In this document: one piece after another, positions 24,484 through 34,119 of the stretch | Numbering within the stretch: the stretch's first letter is position 1 | How the letters are laid out: each line of letters begins with the position of its first letter | Assembly (NCBI GenBank): GCA_950295325.1 | Contig: OX485807.1 | Span: forward strand, 12,799,001 to 12,863,000 | DNA length: 64,000 bases | Reading direction: 5' to 3' | Origin: Polytrichum commune | Taxonomy: Eukaryota > Streptophyta > Polytrichopsida > Polytrichales > Polytrichaceae | The notes under the pieces: model-generated | The model's database searches: none | Seen by the model: the letters and a program-made list of their open reading frames with translations, nothing else | Told to the model about the DNA's origin: nothing | Translations under genes and position numbers: made by a program

Positions 24484-25508
24484 ATGTCGTCCGAGAAGAG
24501 AAGCATGCGATTACTCATGGTTTGCGCTCTGGGAACACTCGCTGGTAAGCATGTTTCTCCTTTCTTCTTATCAAATGACTACATCCTGTCTCTCAAACAT
24601 TCTTCATAGCTGCTTCATGTTCCATTCAGGCTGCTTAAATCTAATAACTCGCGCAACGTCAGGATTTAAGCTCAGAGGTTGTGGACGGAATTATCTGTGT
24701 GCTTCTGGAGTACCTCGATCGACGCAACGTGCTGGGTTTGCGATTTCATGGTGCCAAAAGTGTGGACTAAGGTTTAGGGTTTAAGAAAATCTCCCTATTC
24801 CCAGCTTCGAAGACCTAATAGTCATCGGAAGGTGCTGGGTTGAATTGCATTTTGTGACGACGAGTGAATCTTTGAGTGATCGATATAGTCGGTTGGAATG
24901 TGGGATTATGGCTTCTGGCAGTTTCGATGGTGTGATATTCATCTCAGTATGCAAGTGATGAGGGTTAATGAATGTTGAATCAGTGTGGATACATATCTTT
25001 CAGGGTTTAATAGTCAGTTCTAACCTAGCATTAAGCCAATGAGTCATTCAACATAGAATTTACTCATAATTCAACGTTTTAATCTTTTTTCAATGATAAG
25101 ATTTAGAGAAAAAAAAGGATGAAAAAAGGTAACCCTATTTTCTGGTAGGCATTGATTCAATGTTGGATTTTGATGTGATTGAATCAATGAGAAATCATTG
25201 TTGATATATGTGTTTAGAGGTTTATGATGTCATTTGCGCCATTGAATGTATTTTAGGATCTAATCACGGGTTTGGGTTTCTTGGCACAATAGGAAATGTA
25301 AGTTGGGCATGCCTCGTTTTGTTTGTGCATATCAATTTTTTTTGTTGCACTACTGCATGGATTTTGGAGATAAATATGACTCATGATCTGAAGCTTGTTT
25401 TTGTGTCCAGGGATTTTGATGGCTTCAGCGGATAGAAAAGCGCAGAAGGCTGCAGATGGTCCTCTAACTGTAGAAGAGAAGTTGAAGCAATTAGATCAAA
25501 AACCTTAG
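24484..25508 (+). CDS. 52-aa single-membrane-segment protein, 2 exons
   Basis: Exon 1 is 24484-24544: ATG in a good GCAGCCATGTCG context, ending GCTG/GTAAGC, phase 1. Exon 2 is 25411-25508: acceptor TGTGTCCAG, stop TAG. Joined, they give 52 residues: a basic N-terminus (residues 1-9), one hydrophobic segment (about 10-25, RLLMVCALGTLAGILM) and a charged, lysine-rich tail (LTVEEKLKQLDQ). The shape fits a small membrane protein, perhaps of an organelle, but I do not recognise the family. Strong splice sites and an uninterrupted frame across the join argue for a real gene. The intron carries an R4 repeat at 24965-25245. A C-rich leader with CTTCTCTGCTCTTCGC precedes the start. Confidence 0.6.
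24965..25245 (+). repeat. Dispersed repeat R4 in the intron
   Basis: Shares GGTAGGCATTGATT, TTTTGATGTGATTG, AAATCATTGTT and TTTAGAGGTTTATGATG words with the duplicated segments in HISN2 intron 1 (32430-33060). Confidence 0.6.
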
Positions 25509-25519
25509 GCACCTAAATT

Positions 25520-26690
25520 TTCATGTGGGATGATTTTTCTCATTCTTAATTGACATCTTCAGATTTTTGGTACATATTATGTAGCAATCTGAGGTCATCC
25601 TTGGGCGACTTCAGTAGGTTTTGTTGATTCATTGGGTTCTCAGAATTTATCTCGATACCTTTGACACCCGCGATTTTCCTCAGCATCTACACGGACTTCA
25701 CTGAGTGAAGTATGAGAAAGTGCTGACAAGGGATCACAAGTCATACGCAGTCAATAGTTCATTCTAGTCCGACAGAATTGGCTCAGGTGTATTTGAGATA
25801 TTATATCAAAATGCTGATGAAGTCCACTTAATTAAGAAATAACTATTAGCAAGTTATTGACATGTTTTATTCAGCGAAGACTTATTGATCTGACAAACCT
25901 TACCTTACACTATATGCCTGGCTTTTTCTAGCATGGAAGCATTGAAAATTTGTAGAGAGACATTCTCCAGTTACTATTTACAAGGTTGATCATCAGTTGA
26001 GCTCATCTCATGCGCAAGACTTGATCATCTGGGCGCTCGGTGTTTCTGAGTGACTCACACAATCAAATTAGTGTTTGTAAATTCTGATGTTAGATAAACG
26101 AGTGTGTACAAGATATAACTAAGGATACTGGGATAAACCCACATAGGCAATACCTATGATGTGGACCCCTTGAATAGCTCCCACCACCTCAACTGCAGTC
26201 TTCATGCAATTGATCGGCACATTCTGGGTTCGCATGCTTCCCAGTGCATAACTATTCATTACTACAGTCAATGAGCATGACTACCAAATGCATGGTTTGT
26301 AAGATTCCCAGCTCAAGGTGTCCCAGTGCTGCAGGATGACAATTTTAACATCTTTGGTGAGAACTCTAACTCCGCACTATAACATTTTGTGCGAAATCTT
26401 GTGGACACATGTCAATTTAATTTGATTGAAAGTAATATATTATAGTGACAAGGCTGTCCTCCTGCATCATCATCATGACCTATTACTTAGCAATTAAGTA
26501 GCAGCTGAAAATTTGTACTCTTAGACCTTCATTACTTAGATTCCCATAAAAATTTGTTGCACCCAGAGTCCTGTGCCATCACCAGATACGTCTTGGAAAA
26601 GTTCAAGCATCAGGGCACCCCCATTGTTTGGCAAGAACCCAATGACAGGGCTTTTGTGAACCAACCAATGGTTTGAAGTGGAGTCTCAGA
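25520..26690. other. Intergenic; one exon-like frame on the minus strand
   Basis: On the minus strand about 26545-26670 an open frame reads like coding sequence (PVIGFLPNNGGALMLELFQ). It has no recognisable family or joined exon. The rest shows nothing. Confidence 0.25.
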
Positions 26691-26865
26691 ACTCCAACCC
26701 TGCAGCATCAAGTATCATTTCGCCTGCCTCCAGGAACAAAGTGCAGAGTGAGGCCTCTTACCATATTGATAAGTAGACCGCGAAATGGAGATTAGAATGT
26801 TACATCAGTTTTGAGAAGAACCGAGTGGTTTATCAGTTTTAGGGAGGCCAAGGTATGGACCTCAT

Positions 26866-26876
26866 TGCCCCATACG
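26866..26876 (+). promoter_or_regulatory. Upstream sequence element of U2 copy 1
   Basis: TGCCCCATACG resembles the plant snRNA upstream element (RTCCCACATCG). It lies 32 nt before the TATA box, the spacing typical of Pol II snRNA genes in plants, and is identical at the second U2 gene. Confidence 0.7.
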
Positions 26877-26908
26877 TTTTGGATTGTTCATTGTGGAGAA
26901 GAGGTGGG

Positions 26909-26915
26909 TATATAA
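26909..26915 (+). promoter_or_regulatory. TATA box of U2 copy 1
   Basis: TATATAA ends 24 nt before the first base of U2. Confidence 0.8.
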
Positions 26916-26939
26916 GGTGAAGTTGATTGAAGGAGAGGT

Positions 26940-27131
26940 ATACCTTTCTCGGCCTTTTGGCTAAGATCAAGTGTAGTATCTGTTCTTATCAGTTTAATAT
27001 CTGATACGAGGCTCATTGAGCCTCATGATATTAATCTACTTTTTATCGGGTGTAGTCTCTTCAGGCAGCTTGCTGTCCGAGGCTGCGAGTGTCGCCATGG
27101 TATTGCACTACCTCCTTGGCAGGCACAACCC
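26940..27131 (+). ncRNA. U2: U2 spliceosomal snRNA, copy 1
   Basis: The RNA opens with ATACCTTTCTCGGCCTTTTG, followed by the invariant branch-point pairing region GTGTAGTATCTGTTCTTATC and the stem IIa region. It then has a hairpin (GAGGCTCATTGAGCCTC), an Sm-like site and two 3' stem-loops ending near GGCACAACCC. U2 pairs with the intron branch point in the spliceosome. Length (about 192 nt) is normal. The Sm site reads CTACTTTTTATCGG, a poorer match than in copy 2, so activity is less sure. Promoter elements are intact. Confidence 0.92.
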
Positions 27132-27440
27132 TCCCTATGGGAACCCAATTAAACCAAACTGGACGCTCAACTTTCAATCTTTACTCTCCTTGAAAACTTT
27201 CAGGTGCTTTATTTTACAACCTGAATTTGTATTTCACTTTTTATTCATCTTTGTCCAACCCAATTCGTCACCAGTACCCAATTACACTAAAGTGTCTCCA
27301 ATAGTTTCAAGTAGTATATAGTAAATACCTCATTGTCGAATTACTGCTCCAGCACTGCATGCATGCCCATTCTACAATCGTCCACTTAATCGACCCTCGC
27401 AACACTAAAACAGGAGTTGTTTAAGATGTGTCAGGAACAC

Positions 27441-27850
27441 CTTCCCTGATAGCATTCTTGACAGGTGCAAATTCTTCATTTCTGTCAACCTCCAGTGTAC
27501 ACACAAAAGAAAATTACAGCAATATGCGAGTAATTTTTGTCTCGGCTTCGAGATGGAACATTTATATTTGAAAGGTTCTTAGGAGTATCCTTTGAGTAGA
27601 ATATTCTATGAGCATATGCATGATGTTGGGATGAAATCTGCAAGCTCAAGAAGGTTGATATAGCTGAAGTTTGTGAATTTGCAGGGCAGTCAAACCAAGC
27701 AGTCAAAACAATAAGGGGCGTATAATGGCCAACTTACTTTCTCAGGATCACAATGCTGGGAGCATCAAAGACGAACTCCTCCAGCTTGTTTGTCTGGCTT
27801 GACAAACCACACAAGTCATGCCCTGATCCAATTGACTCGAATTGCAAAAA
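27441..27850 (-). pseudogene. UDP-N-acetylglucosamine pyrophosphorylase fragment
   Basis: Two exon-like pieces. Piece A (27850-27738) encodes a segment ending KLEEFVFDAPSIVILRK before a GTAAGT donor. Piece B (27489-27441) follows a pyrimidine-rich acceptor and encodes VDRNEEFAPVKNAIREG. The pairing of KLEEFVFD with EEFAPVKNA is the conserved C-terminal block of UAP-type UDP-sugar pyrophosphorylases, which make UDP-GlcNAc. The two pieces do not join in frame with the obvious splice sites, and the catalytic GGxGTRLG region and C-terminus were not found. It is therefore best seen as a captured or decayed fragment. Family assignment is fairly firm, the broken state likely. Confidence 0.55.
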
Positions 27851-27859
27851 CTGCTTGAC

Positions 27860-28860
27860 GTAGATATGACATTAATATGAGCACATAATGATATCAGTAT
27901 GATGCACCACAACATTAGCAATCATAGAGATAAATCATAGAGAGTTCGTACTTCATATCAGCTATGCTGCAAGTTAACCCCTAAATCCCTGAGAAACCCA
28001 AAATGACCAATTTTTTTATGGTTTTTGTTTCGAATGAGACCTTCAACATATTCAGATGGAGGTGGAATTTATGTCAGAAATCATGAATTTCATTTTTCAT
28101 CTAGCGTCCCAAATTCCATTGAATTTGGACTCAACCTCATGATACACTAGGAAATGTGTCAAAGAGGAGAACACCTCATATGTACTTGGAAAGCTATGAA
28201 GATTTGCAAGGATTTTGTTTATTTTATGTTTCAAATTTCTACTGTTGGGATTGGTAATTGGAGTTTTTGAAGTTACTTAGAAAAATATTATGTAAGATTG
28301 GATGTAAAATGAAGTGCTACACATTGTAAGGGCTCTCAAAAAATCACATTTGGTGCAGACATAAAAATTTCAAGCCTCAAAGGTTCACAATTTAGTTGGA
28401 AATGTTATGCAAAAAAATTCATCCCAATTTGGTCTCATCCCGTCATCCGTTTGATGATGTCCGTAGGGTTTAAGTTTGTTGTCAATTATCTACCCATCCG
28501 TTTTACCTTTACATACGTACTAATTTCTCATTCACATTGCCACATGGACAGTTCATATTTTTTTGGATAGCTCATACAATGACTAATATCATATCCGTAT
28601 GGTTGGATGCTCAAAAACATCTACGGATTGAGTCCTAAATTATCTCTGATTTAAGGCCAATTTTGAGGAGAATGGCGCTTAGGGACTTGGGGGTTAACAC
28701 AATCTACGAGAAGAACTGGAATTGCACCCTTTGTCAAAAGAACAATGGTCTGCGATGTCTTCGGAAATGGTGTTGTTTACAAAGTTTACAAAGAGAATTG
28801 TGATCGAAGTTTACTGATATATGTAAACTCTCAAACAGACGTTCAAAACACCACTCAAGC
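27860..28860. other. Spacer between U2 copies, no gene seen
   Basis: AT-rich sequence without recognisable exons. Confidence 0.4.
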
Positions 28861-28905
28861 CCATTGTTAAGTATCCGATTTGGTTTGGTTGGGTCCCCGT
28901 AGGGA

Positions 28906-29097
28906 GGGTTGCGCCTGCCAAGGAGGTAGTGCAATACCATGGCGACACTCGCAGCCTCGGACAGCAAGCTGCCTGGTGAGACTACACCCTGGAAAAATTA
29001 GATTAATATCATGAGGCTCGATGAGCCTCGTATCAGATATTAAACTGATAAGAACAGATACTACACTTGATCTTAGCCAAAAGGCCGAGAAAGGTAT
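28906..29097 (-). ncRNA. U2: U2 spliceosomal snRNA, copy 2
   Basis: Same 5' region as copy 1, with the branch-point pairing sequence intact. The hairpin differs by one compensated pair (GAGGCTCATCGAGCCTC against GAGGCTCATTGAGCCTC, a loop-side change). The Sm-like site reads TCTAATTTTTCCAGG, closer to the AATTTTTGG consensus than in copy 1. The 3' stem-loops are nearly identical. With its promoter intact, this copy is the better candidate for an expressed gene. Confidence 0.93.
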
Positions 29098-29120
29098 ACC
29101 TATTCTTCCATCAACTTCAC

Positions 29121-29128
29121 TTTATATA
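29121..29128 (-). promoter_or_regulatory. TATA box of U2 copy 2
   Basis: TATATAAA on the minus strand, 23 nt before the U2 start. Confidence 0.8.
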
Positions 29129-29160
29129 TCCACTTCTTCTCCACTATGAGCAATCCAAAA

Positions 29161-29171
29161 CGTATGGGGCA
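29161..29171 (-). promoter_or_regulatory. Upstream sequence element of U2 copy 2
   Basis: TGCCCCATACG on the minus strand, 32 nt from the TATA box, exactly as at copy 1. Confidence 0.7.
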
Positions 29172-29349
29172 ATGAGGCCCATACCTTGAAAACCCTAAAA
29201 CTGATAAACCACTCGGTTCTTCTCGAATCTGATGTAGACTGTTTCTCCCAAACCTTGACCACGTTTTACCAAGCTGGAACTTAGTAATCTCCATTTCTCT
29301 GTCTAATTGCCAGTATGGAGAGGCCTCACTCTGCTCGTTGTTCCTGAAG

Positions 29350-30120
29350 CCAACTTTTTCTGCCTTTCCTGAAGGCAAAATCAGACCTAAGTGAACTTCA
29401 TCTACTAGCCTGTTATAGGACCATGTGGTAAACTTCTTGCACAAATCATTAGGTGCATTATTTGTTTTTGCATGATTGCAGTTACCGAGATATCTGTTGT
29501 TCTACATCATGTTGTCATGACTTTGGACTTTTGTGCCACGTCAAGGATTTAACGGCATTGCAATTGACACGAGCTATTCCTTTCACATTAGCTCTTTAAT
29601 AGTATGCACCGACATTTGCTTGCAAATTTTTTTTTTATGAAGCATGCTCTCAGAACATTGCCATCTTGTGCTACAGAATGAAGTGCAGAACTTGCAGAAA
29701 GTAGTCTTCAATGCCAGGAGTGCTGCATTTACCCAACTTTCACTGTTACTTAAATCAAGCTGGTTTGAAGTTCTGCAGTTGGCATTTGAGGGCAACTCAA
29801 ATTCTGACGTGGTCAAGCTTAAAGCTCAGAATTCCATTTTTTGCTGGCATGGCGGTTGCCACATGTAATGATTCAATAGCAGTAGAATAAGATGCTAGAC
29901 TGGGATTCAAGGATGCACCCCTGTTGCATTCACTTTGCTTCCGACACAAAAGTGATACAAACAAGGAGAATACTAGAGCTTGGCAACTCCAATGGGTAGA
30001 CCAAAAAGGACCAATAGAGCTTAATTGGCCAAAAAATACACTTTGGTAATCACAAAAATGCTTTGCTTTTATTTGGTATAGTATCACTGTGAAAGGGTAG
30101 TGCATTGAGGGAAATACTCA
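29350..30120. other. Downstream flank of HISN2, no firm gene
   Basis: Both strands of 29640-29870 carry open frames with protein-like composition, which cannot both be real. No family is recognised. Confidence 0.35.
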
Positions 30121-30131
30121 ATAGATTTGTG

Positions 30132-33100
30132 CTAACTGCTAGGGGCCTTAATTGCACGCTTGTTCTTCTCCTCAATACCAGATTGACTAAAGCGGTTCCG
30201 AAGTGTAGCCATTACCTCTTCCAACTTAACATCCTGTATTGAAAGTAATACCATACTATGATACAACAGATCTGCCATTTCTGATACTGTTCGATCCCGG
30301 CCTTCTGAAGCTTCTATTGTTTGGCAAAGCTCAGATGCCTCTTCCCTGTCAAAGTAGTACCAATTCATTCAGAATCAGTAATTGCAAAACTCCACACCTA
30401 CTATTGAGCCCAAATTGCAACATCAAAACTGCAACACCTACTAAGAGGTTAATGAGAAAATGCAGTAAAAACATACCGAATTTTGGAGCACAGCAGTGCA
30501 GGATTCTCTATCAACCGCTTTGTCCAGGAAGGTTTGCCACCAAGGATTGCTTCCTCAGCCTTCCGTTGTGCAATGGTGTTTTCCAAACCGTATAAAGTTG
30601 TTGCAAGCTGCTTTGAGCTATTTTGCTGCAGGACAAAGTAGAGGGTCTTTGTCAATTGTGGCAGACACTTGTGATGAAGTATGTGGGCCTTATGTGGTCA
30701 CTCTTCTTGATTTAGCACCTGTATTCAAGTGGTATATGGCAAGGCTTGCATTTAAGAGCAGACACCAACAAGGGCAAATGTTTAAATGAGATTGGACTGT
30801 GTGCTTGAAATACATTAAATAATTTATGTTCAATAGTCAACACAATTGAGAGGGCTAGTGTGATTGTTTGAAGGAAGAGAATCTTCACTTTAAGCTTTTT
30901 TTAAATTATGCATCTTAACTCTTAACTCTAATGACAATCCTCATCATATATAATTGATTATCATATAAGTGAATCGACTTTATAATCCACGGCTACATAT
31001 ACCCAGAGTGGAAGTGCCTAGAATAGGTACACATACATTCTAAACCCTTCAGATTGTCCCAAAACCTTTAGGTTTCAGCGTTTTTAACTATATAACTCAA
31101 GAACACCTATGAAGGATTGAATTTCTCCATTTCAAGAACAATTGGCTATTTCCTTGTAAGATACTCCCTCCGTTTCATATCAAAAGTTACGTTTGGACAT
31201 AATTTGCGTTACGAAACAAAAGATACGTTTGGTGAAATTTCTTTCAAACTTCGTCAAATGAATTGGAATGTTGCTATAAACAATGTAAATGTTGTTGCTG
31301 ATGAACTACCAAGTCAATCAACTAACAATTTACACTTATTTAACAATTGATATTTGAACTCAACCTAAACCCAAACATCAACACGGTTTTATGTGTATCA
31401 TTCGTCAATGGTGATGAACGGGCGTGTTGCCTTCAACAAATTCAACAAATTTGATTTTTTTTTGGACACCCCTAGCTCACCGGAAAGTGCTTAGTGAGAG
31501 CTATACAACGCACACAATTTCGTGCTAAAAATGCGAAAAATGACCTTAATCCCACATATTTAGTGAAACGTAACTTTTGATATGAAACGGAGGGAGTATC
31601 ATGGAGTCTGCAAACCAACTTCTCCTGCACTTTCAAATTATCACTGAGGAGCACCTTATTCAATTTTGACTTCACATTGATTTTAATCAAACTGGCACTT
31701 GACTCAACTTAATAAGCAATATTCTCAATATCCCCATCAGCGAAGTACCAAGGATAAAAAAGAAAGGCCAAGAATTGAACCTGTAAGACAGATGTGTAGT
31801 AACAAGTCTCAGCACCAGTGTGGCATGTTGGTCCATCAGGATTCCCTAGATATATAATCTACACCACCCTTGCAATTCGTGAACACAACATAACGTCCAA
31901 TGTACAAATCCAACTTCTCAGAGCCATATCACATTTTGCGAAAAAAATTGGCTAAATAGAGGAACCATTGTTTTTATTGGGAAGATCAACACTAAGAAAC
32001 CCTAATTTTCTGAAGTGAACACTCTAACCATTAAGACTATCTGATAGAATCACAAAACTGACCAAACTCTGAGATTATCACCACAAATCAATTTCCTTCC
32101 ATATCTGGTAGTATGAGCCAACATTTTGAGTTCTAGAGGAATTTGGATGGGTGGGGATGAGCCATACAGAATCTCGGTCACAGTCGAGATAAATGTCCAC
32201 CACATGAATGAAATTGGAAGAAGTCTCGCCTTTGGTCCACAACGAATTTCGGCTGCGGCTGTAGAATGTGGCTCGTCGAGATGCGATCGTAGCTGACAAT
32301 GCATCTCGATCCACAAAGCCTTGCATCAAAATTGCGCCCGTATCTACATGCTGGGCTATACCTACGGCCAACCCATTCTTGTCCCACTTCAATGTGTCTA
32401 GCAGCGCATCTACCTGCCAAAATGCAAGTGACCAGTGTTTAATGTTGAGTCAGTGTTCAATCATTAGCTAAACATTCAACATTTAGCTAGTGAGATATTC
32501 ATTCATCGTTGATTTAATTCATGATTCAACCTTTTAGGTCTTGCAACTAAATAAATTAGAAACAAAAGACAAAATTTGCAACCCTATGTCTTGTAGGCCT
32601 TGATTAAATGTTGTAGGTTGATGTGATTGCATCAAACGGAAATCATTGTTAATGATATATGGATTTAGAGGTATGTGATGTGAACAATGACATACATCAG
32701 TCTCTTCCATCCATGTCTCTGCTTCCAACTTTTAATTGTTAACTCAACATTCAGCTAGTGATTCATTCGAAAATGATTCAACTCCATGATTCAACTCATG
32801 ATTCAACCTTTATGGTCTTGCAACTTTAAAATCCAGAAACAAAAGATCAAATTTACAACCCTTTGTTTGGTAGGCATTGATTGAATGTTGTGGTTTGATG
32901 TGATTGCATCGATATATAATCACTTATGAATTAAGATTTTATGATGGTGATTGCATTATGAAGCAATGCTTGGTGAAGAGAATGAAATAGTAATCAGATG
33001 AGTTAACAATCTTGCAACGAAACAATTGAATTTAGAGGTTTGTGATGAGAACAATGACATACATACATTAGTGCCTTGCATCCATGTTTCTGGTTCCCCT

Positions 33101-33341
33101 GGGTGCGAGAGGGTACCTCAGGTGTGGAAACAGGTACAGCCCTCTCTAAATGGCCATGACCGGCCATAGCCACTGCAGCGTGTCCTCGTTTGCACTGAAG
33201 AATATTTGCTCCCATTCTCTGAGCCCGCGGCAGATGAACACGGAAAGACGAGGCATAGGAGAGAAAATTTCTTCTAGGATGAAAAGATCCGTGAGGTGCG
33301 ATTTGGGGTTTTGAGAGCAATGCAACGCGCATCGTGGCCAT
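30132..33341 (-). CDS. HISN2: HISN2, bifunctional histidine biosynthesis enzyme, 5 exons, 303 aa
   Basis: Exons: 33341-33117, 32413-32168, 31858-31781, 30625-30477 and 30345-30132. All sites are GT-AG; the first three joins are in phase 0 and the last splits an Arg codon. Residues 1 to about 70 form a basic, Ser/Arg-rich region typical of a plastid transit peptide. The HisI domain (76 to about 183) is phosphoribosyl-AMP cyclohydrolase: it has LWTKGETSSNF and zinc-binding cysteines Cys153 (DCD), Cys169 and Cys176 (CHTGAETC). The HisE domain (about 190-300) is phosphoribosyl-ATP pyrophosphohydrolase, with KPSWTKRL, LLCSKIREEASEL and the acidic helix EMADLLYH. Together they perform the second and third steps of histidine synthesis in the plastid. 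Arabidopsis HISN2 is about 280 aa with the same order. All catalytic motifs look intact. Introns hold a Stowaway element and duplicated repeats. Confidence 0.95.
30664..31090 (+). repeat. Dispersed repeat R5 in HISN2 intron 3
   Basis: Shares TATGTGGGCCTTATGTGGTC and ACTCTTCTTGATTTA with 63425-63460, and GAATCTTCACTTT with 63240 and 63597. The order is rearranged, so the copies are partial. Confidence 0.55.
31164..31596. mobile_element. Stowaway MITE, 433 bp, in HISN2 intron 3
   Basis: Bounded by TA on both sides (31162-31163 and 31597-31598). The ends are inverted: CTCCCTCCGTTTCATATCAA on the left and the inverse on the right, extending through AAAGTTACGTTT. CTCCCTCCGT is the classic Stowaway end, belonging to the Tc1/mariner superfamily. 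It has no transposase. It sits away from the splice sites and should be spliced out. Confidence 0.92.
32430..33090. repeat. Tandem duplication in HISN2 intron 1 (R4 repeat)
   Basis: Two units, about 32430-32735 and 32736-33090. Both run through ATTCAACCTTT, GTCTTGCAACT, GAAACAAAAGA, TTGATTAAATGTTGT or TTGATTGAATGTTGT, TTGATGTGATTGCATC, GAACAATGACATACAT and GCATCCATGTTTCTG-like words. The second has an extra insert near 32925-33010. The same repeat lies in the intron of the 52-aa gene. Confidence 0.75.
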
Positions 33342-33934
33342 CGCTTGGGGCTCGAGTACAAAGCGAGGTGGAAGGAAGGTATCAGGGTTTAGGGTTTAAG
33401 TGTCACCGAGTGCACTTCCCAGGAAAGAGCAACTAAACTCCTGTGGTCACTGGAAAATGATTCTCTCATAGGCCGCCCACACACACTGGGATTTGGGCAA
33501 ACCAACCCATACAGACGTTTCTTGTTGGATGCTTAAACCCTTGCCTCCAAGGAACCATTGTACGGGTTGGTTCGCTCCAGCCCACAAATTGGTGGTGGGC
33601 AGCTGTGAACAGGCGAGCTTCCTTCATTCCAAGGTTGGAATCATGAGGTTTTCTACAGTTGGGTTTTTCATAGTTTTCTTTTTAAAACCCAATCATTTGA
33701 GATCCAACAAAATCCAATTTAATTCGGTTTTATTACAGATTAGTTGAGATTGTAGGGCAGAGAGCCCAATGTCTACCAATGGCGGTGTCGATTGCCAAGT
33801 GTTGGAATAAAACCATGGTTTTATTCAAAGAATATGGGTTTTTAACATTAAAACTAAAAACCCAATGCATCGGCCATAAAAAGTTGGGTTTCTCCCACCC
33901 TTGGTTCAATGCCGCTAGTAAGTGTGGGCCTATG

Positions 33935-34110
33935 TCCGGGGAGAGCCGGCGGTTAGTTACAGATGAACTGGTTGAGTTTGGGAAATACCATGTTGAAGTT
34001 GGAGACTTCAAGAGAATTACCGCTTATTTTAGAGGAATCTATAGAATATACCTCAAATGAATAAAGCAAAGCCAAAAGATGTCAACATGTAACCGGTTGG
34101 ATTTAAAATT
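33935..34110 (+). repeat. Dispersed repeat R3, copy 2
   Basis: Runs from GTTAGTTACAGATGAACTGG through TTTTAGAGGAATCTATAGA to AAAGATGTCAACATGTAACC, in the same order as 36935-37110 and 37912-38115. Confidence 0.7.
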
Positions 34111-34119
34111 ACTAGGAGT

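Larger units (their letters stand above)
26700..27170 (+). repeat. Left arm of the inverted U2 duplication
   Basis: Matches the reverse complement of about 28860-29345, including about 230 bp upstream of the U2 start and some 35 bp past its end. Shared upstream words include GCAGAGTGAGGCCTCT, AAATGGAGATTA, AAGAACCGAGTGGTTTATCA and CATTGCCCCATACGTTTTGG. Confidence 0.85.
28860..29345 (-). repeat. Right arm of the inverted U2 duplication
   Basis: Inverse of 26700-27170, with scattered substitutions and a roughly 40-bp insertion in the far upstream part. The arms are about 1.7 kb apart, with the two U2 genes pointing toward each other. Confidence 0.85.
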
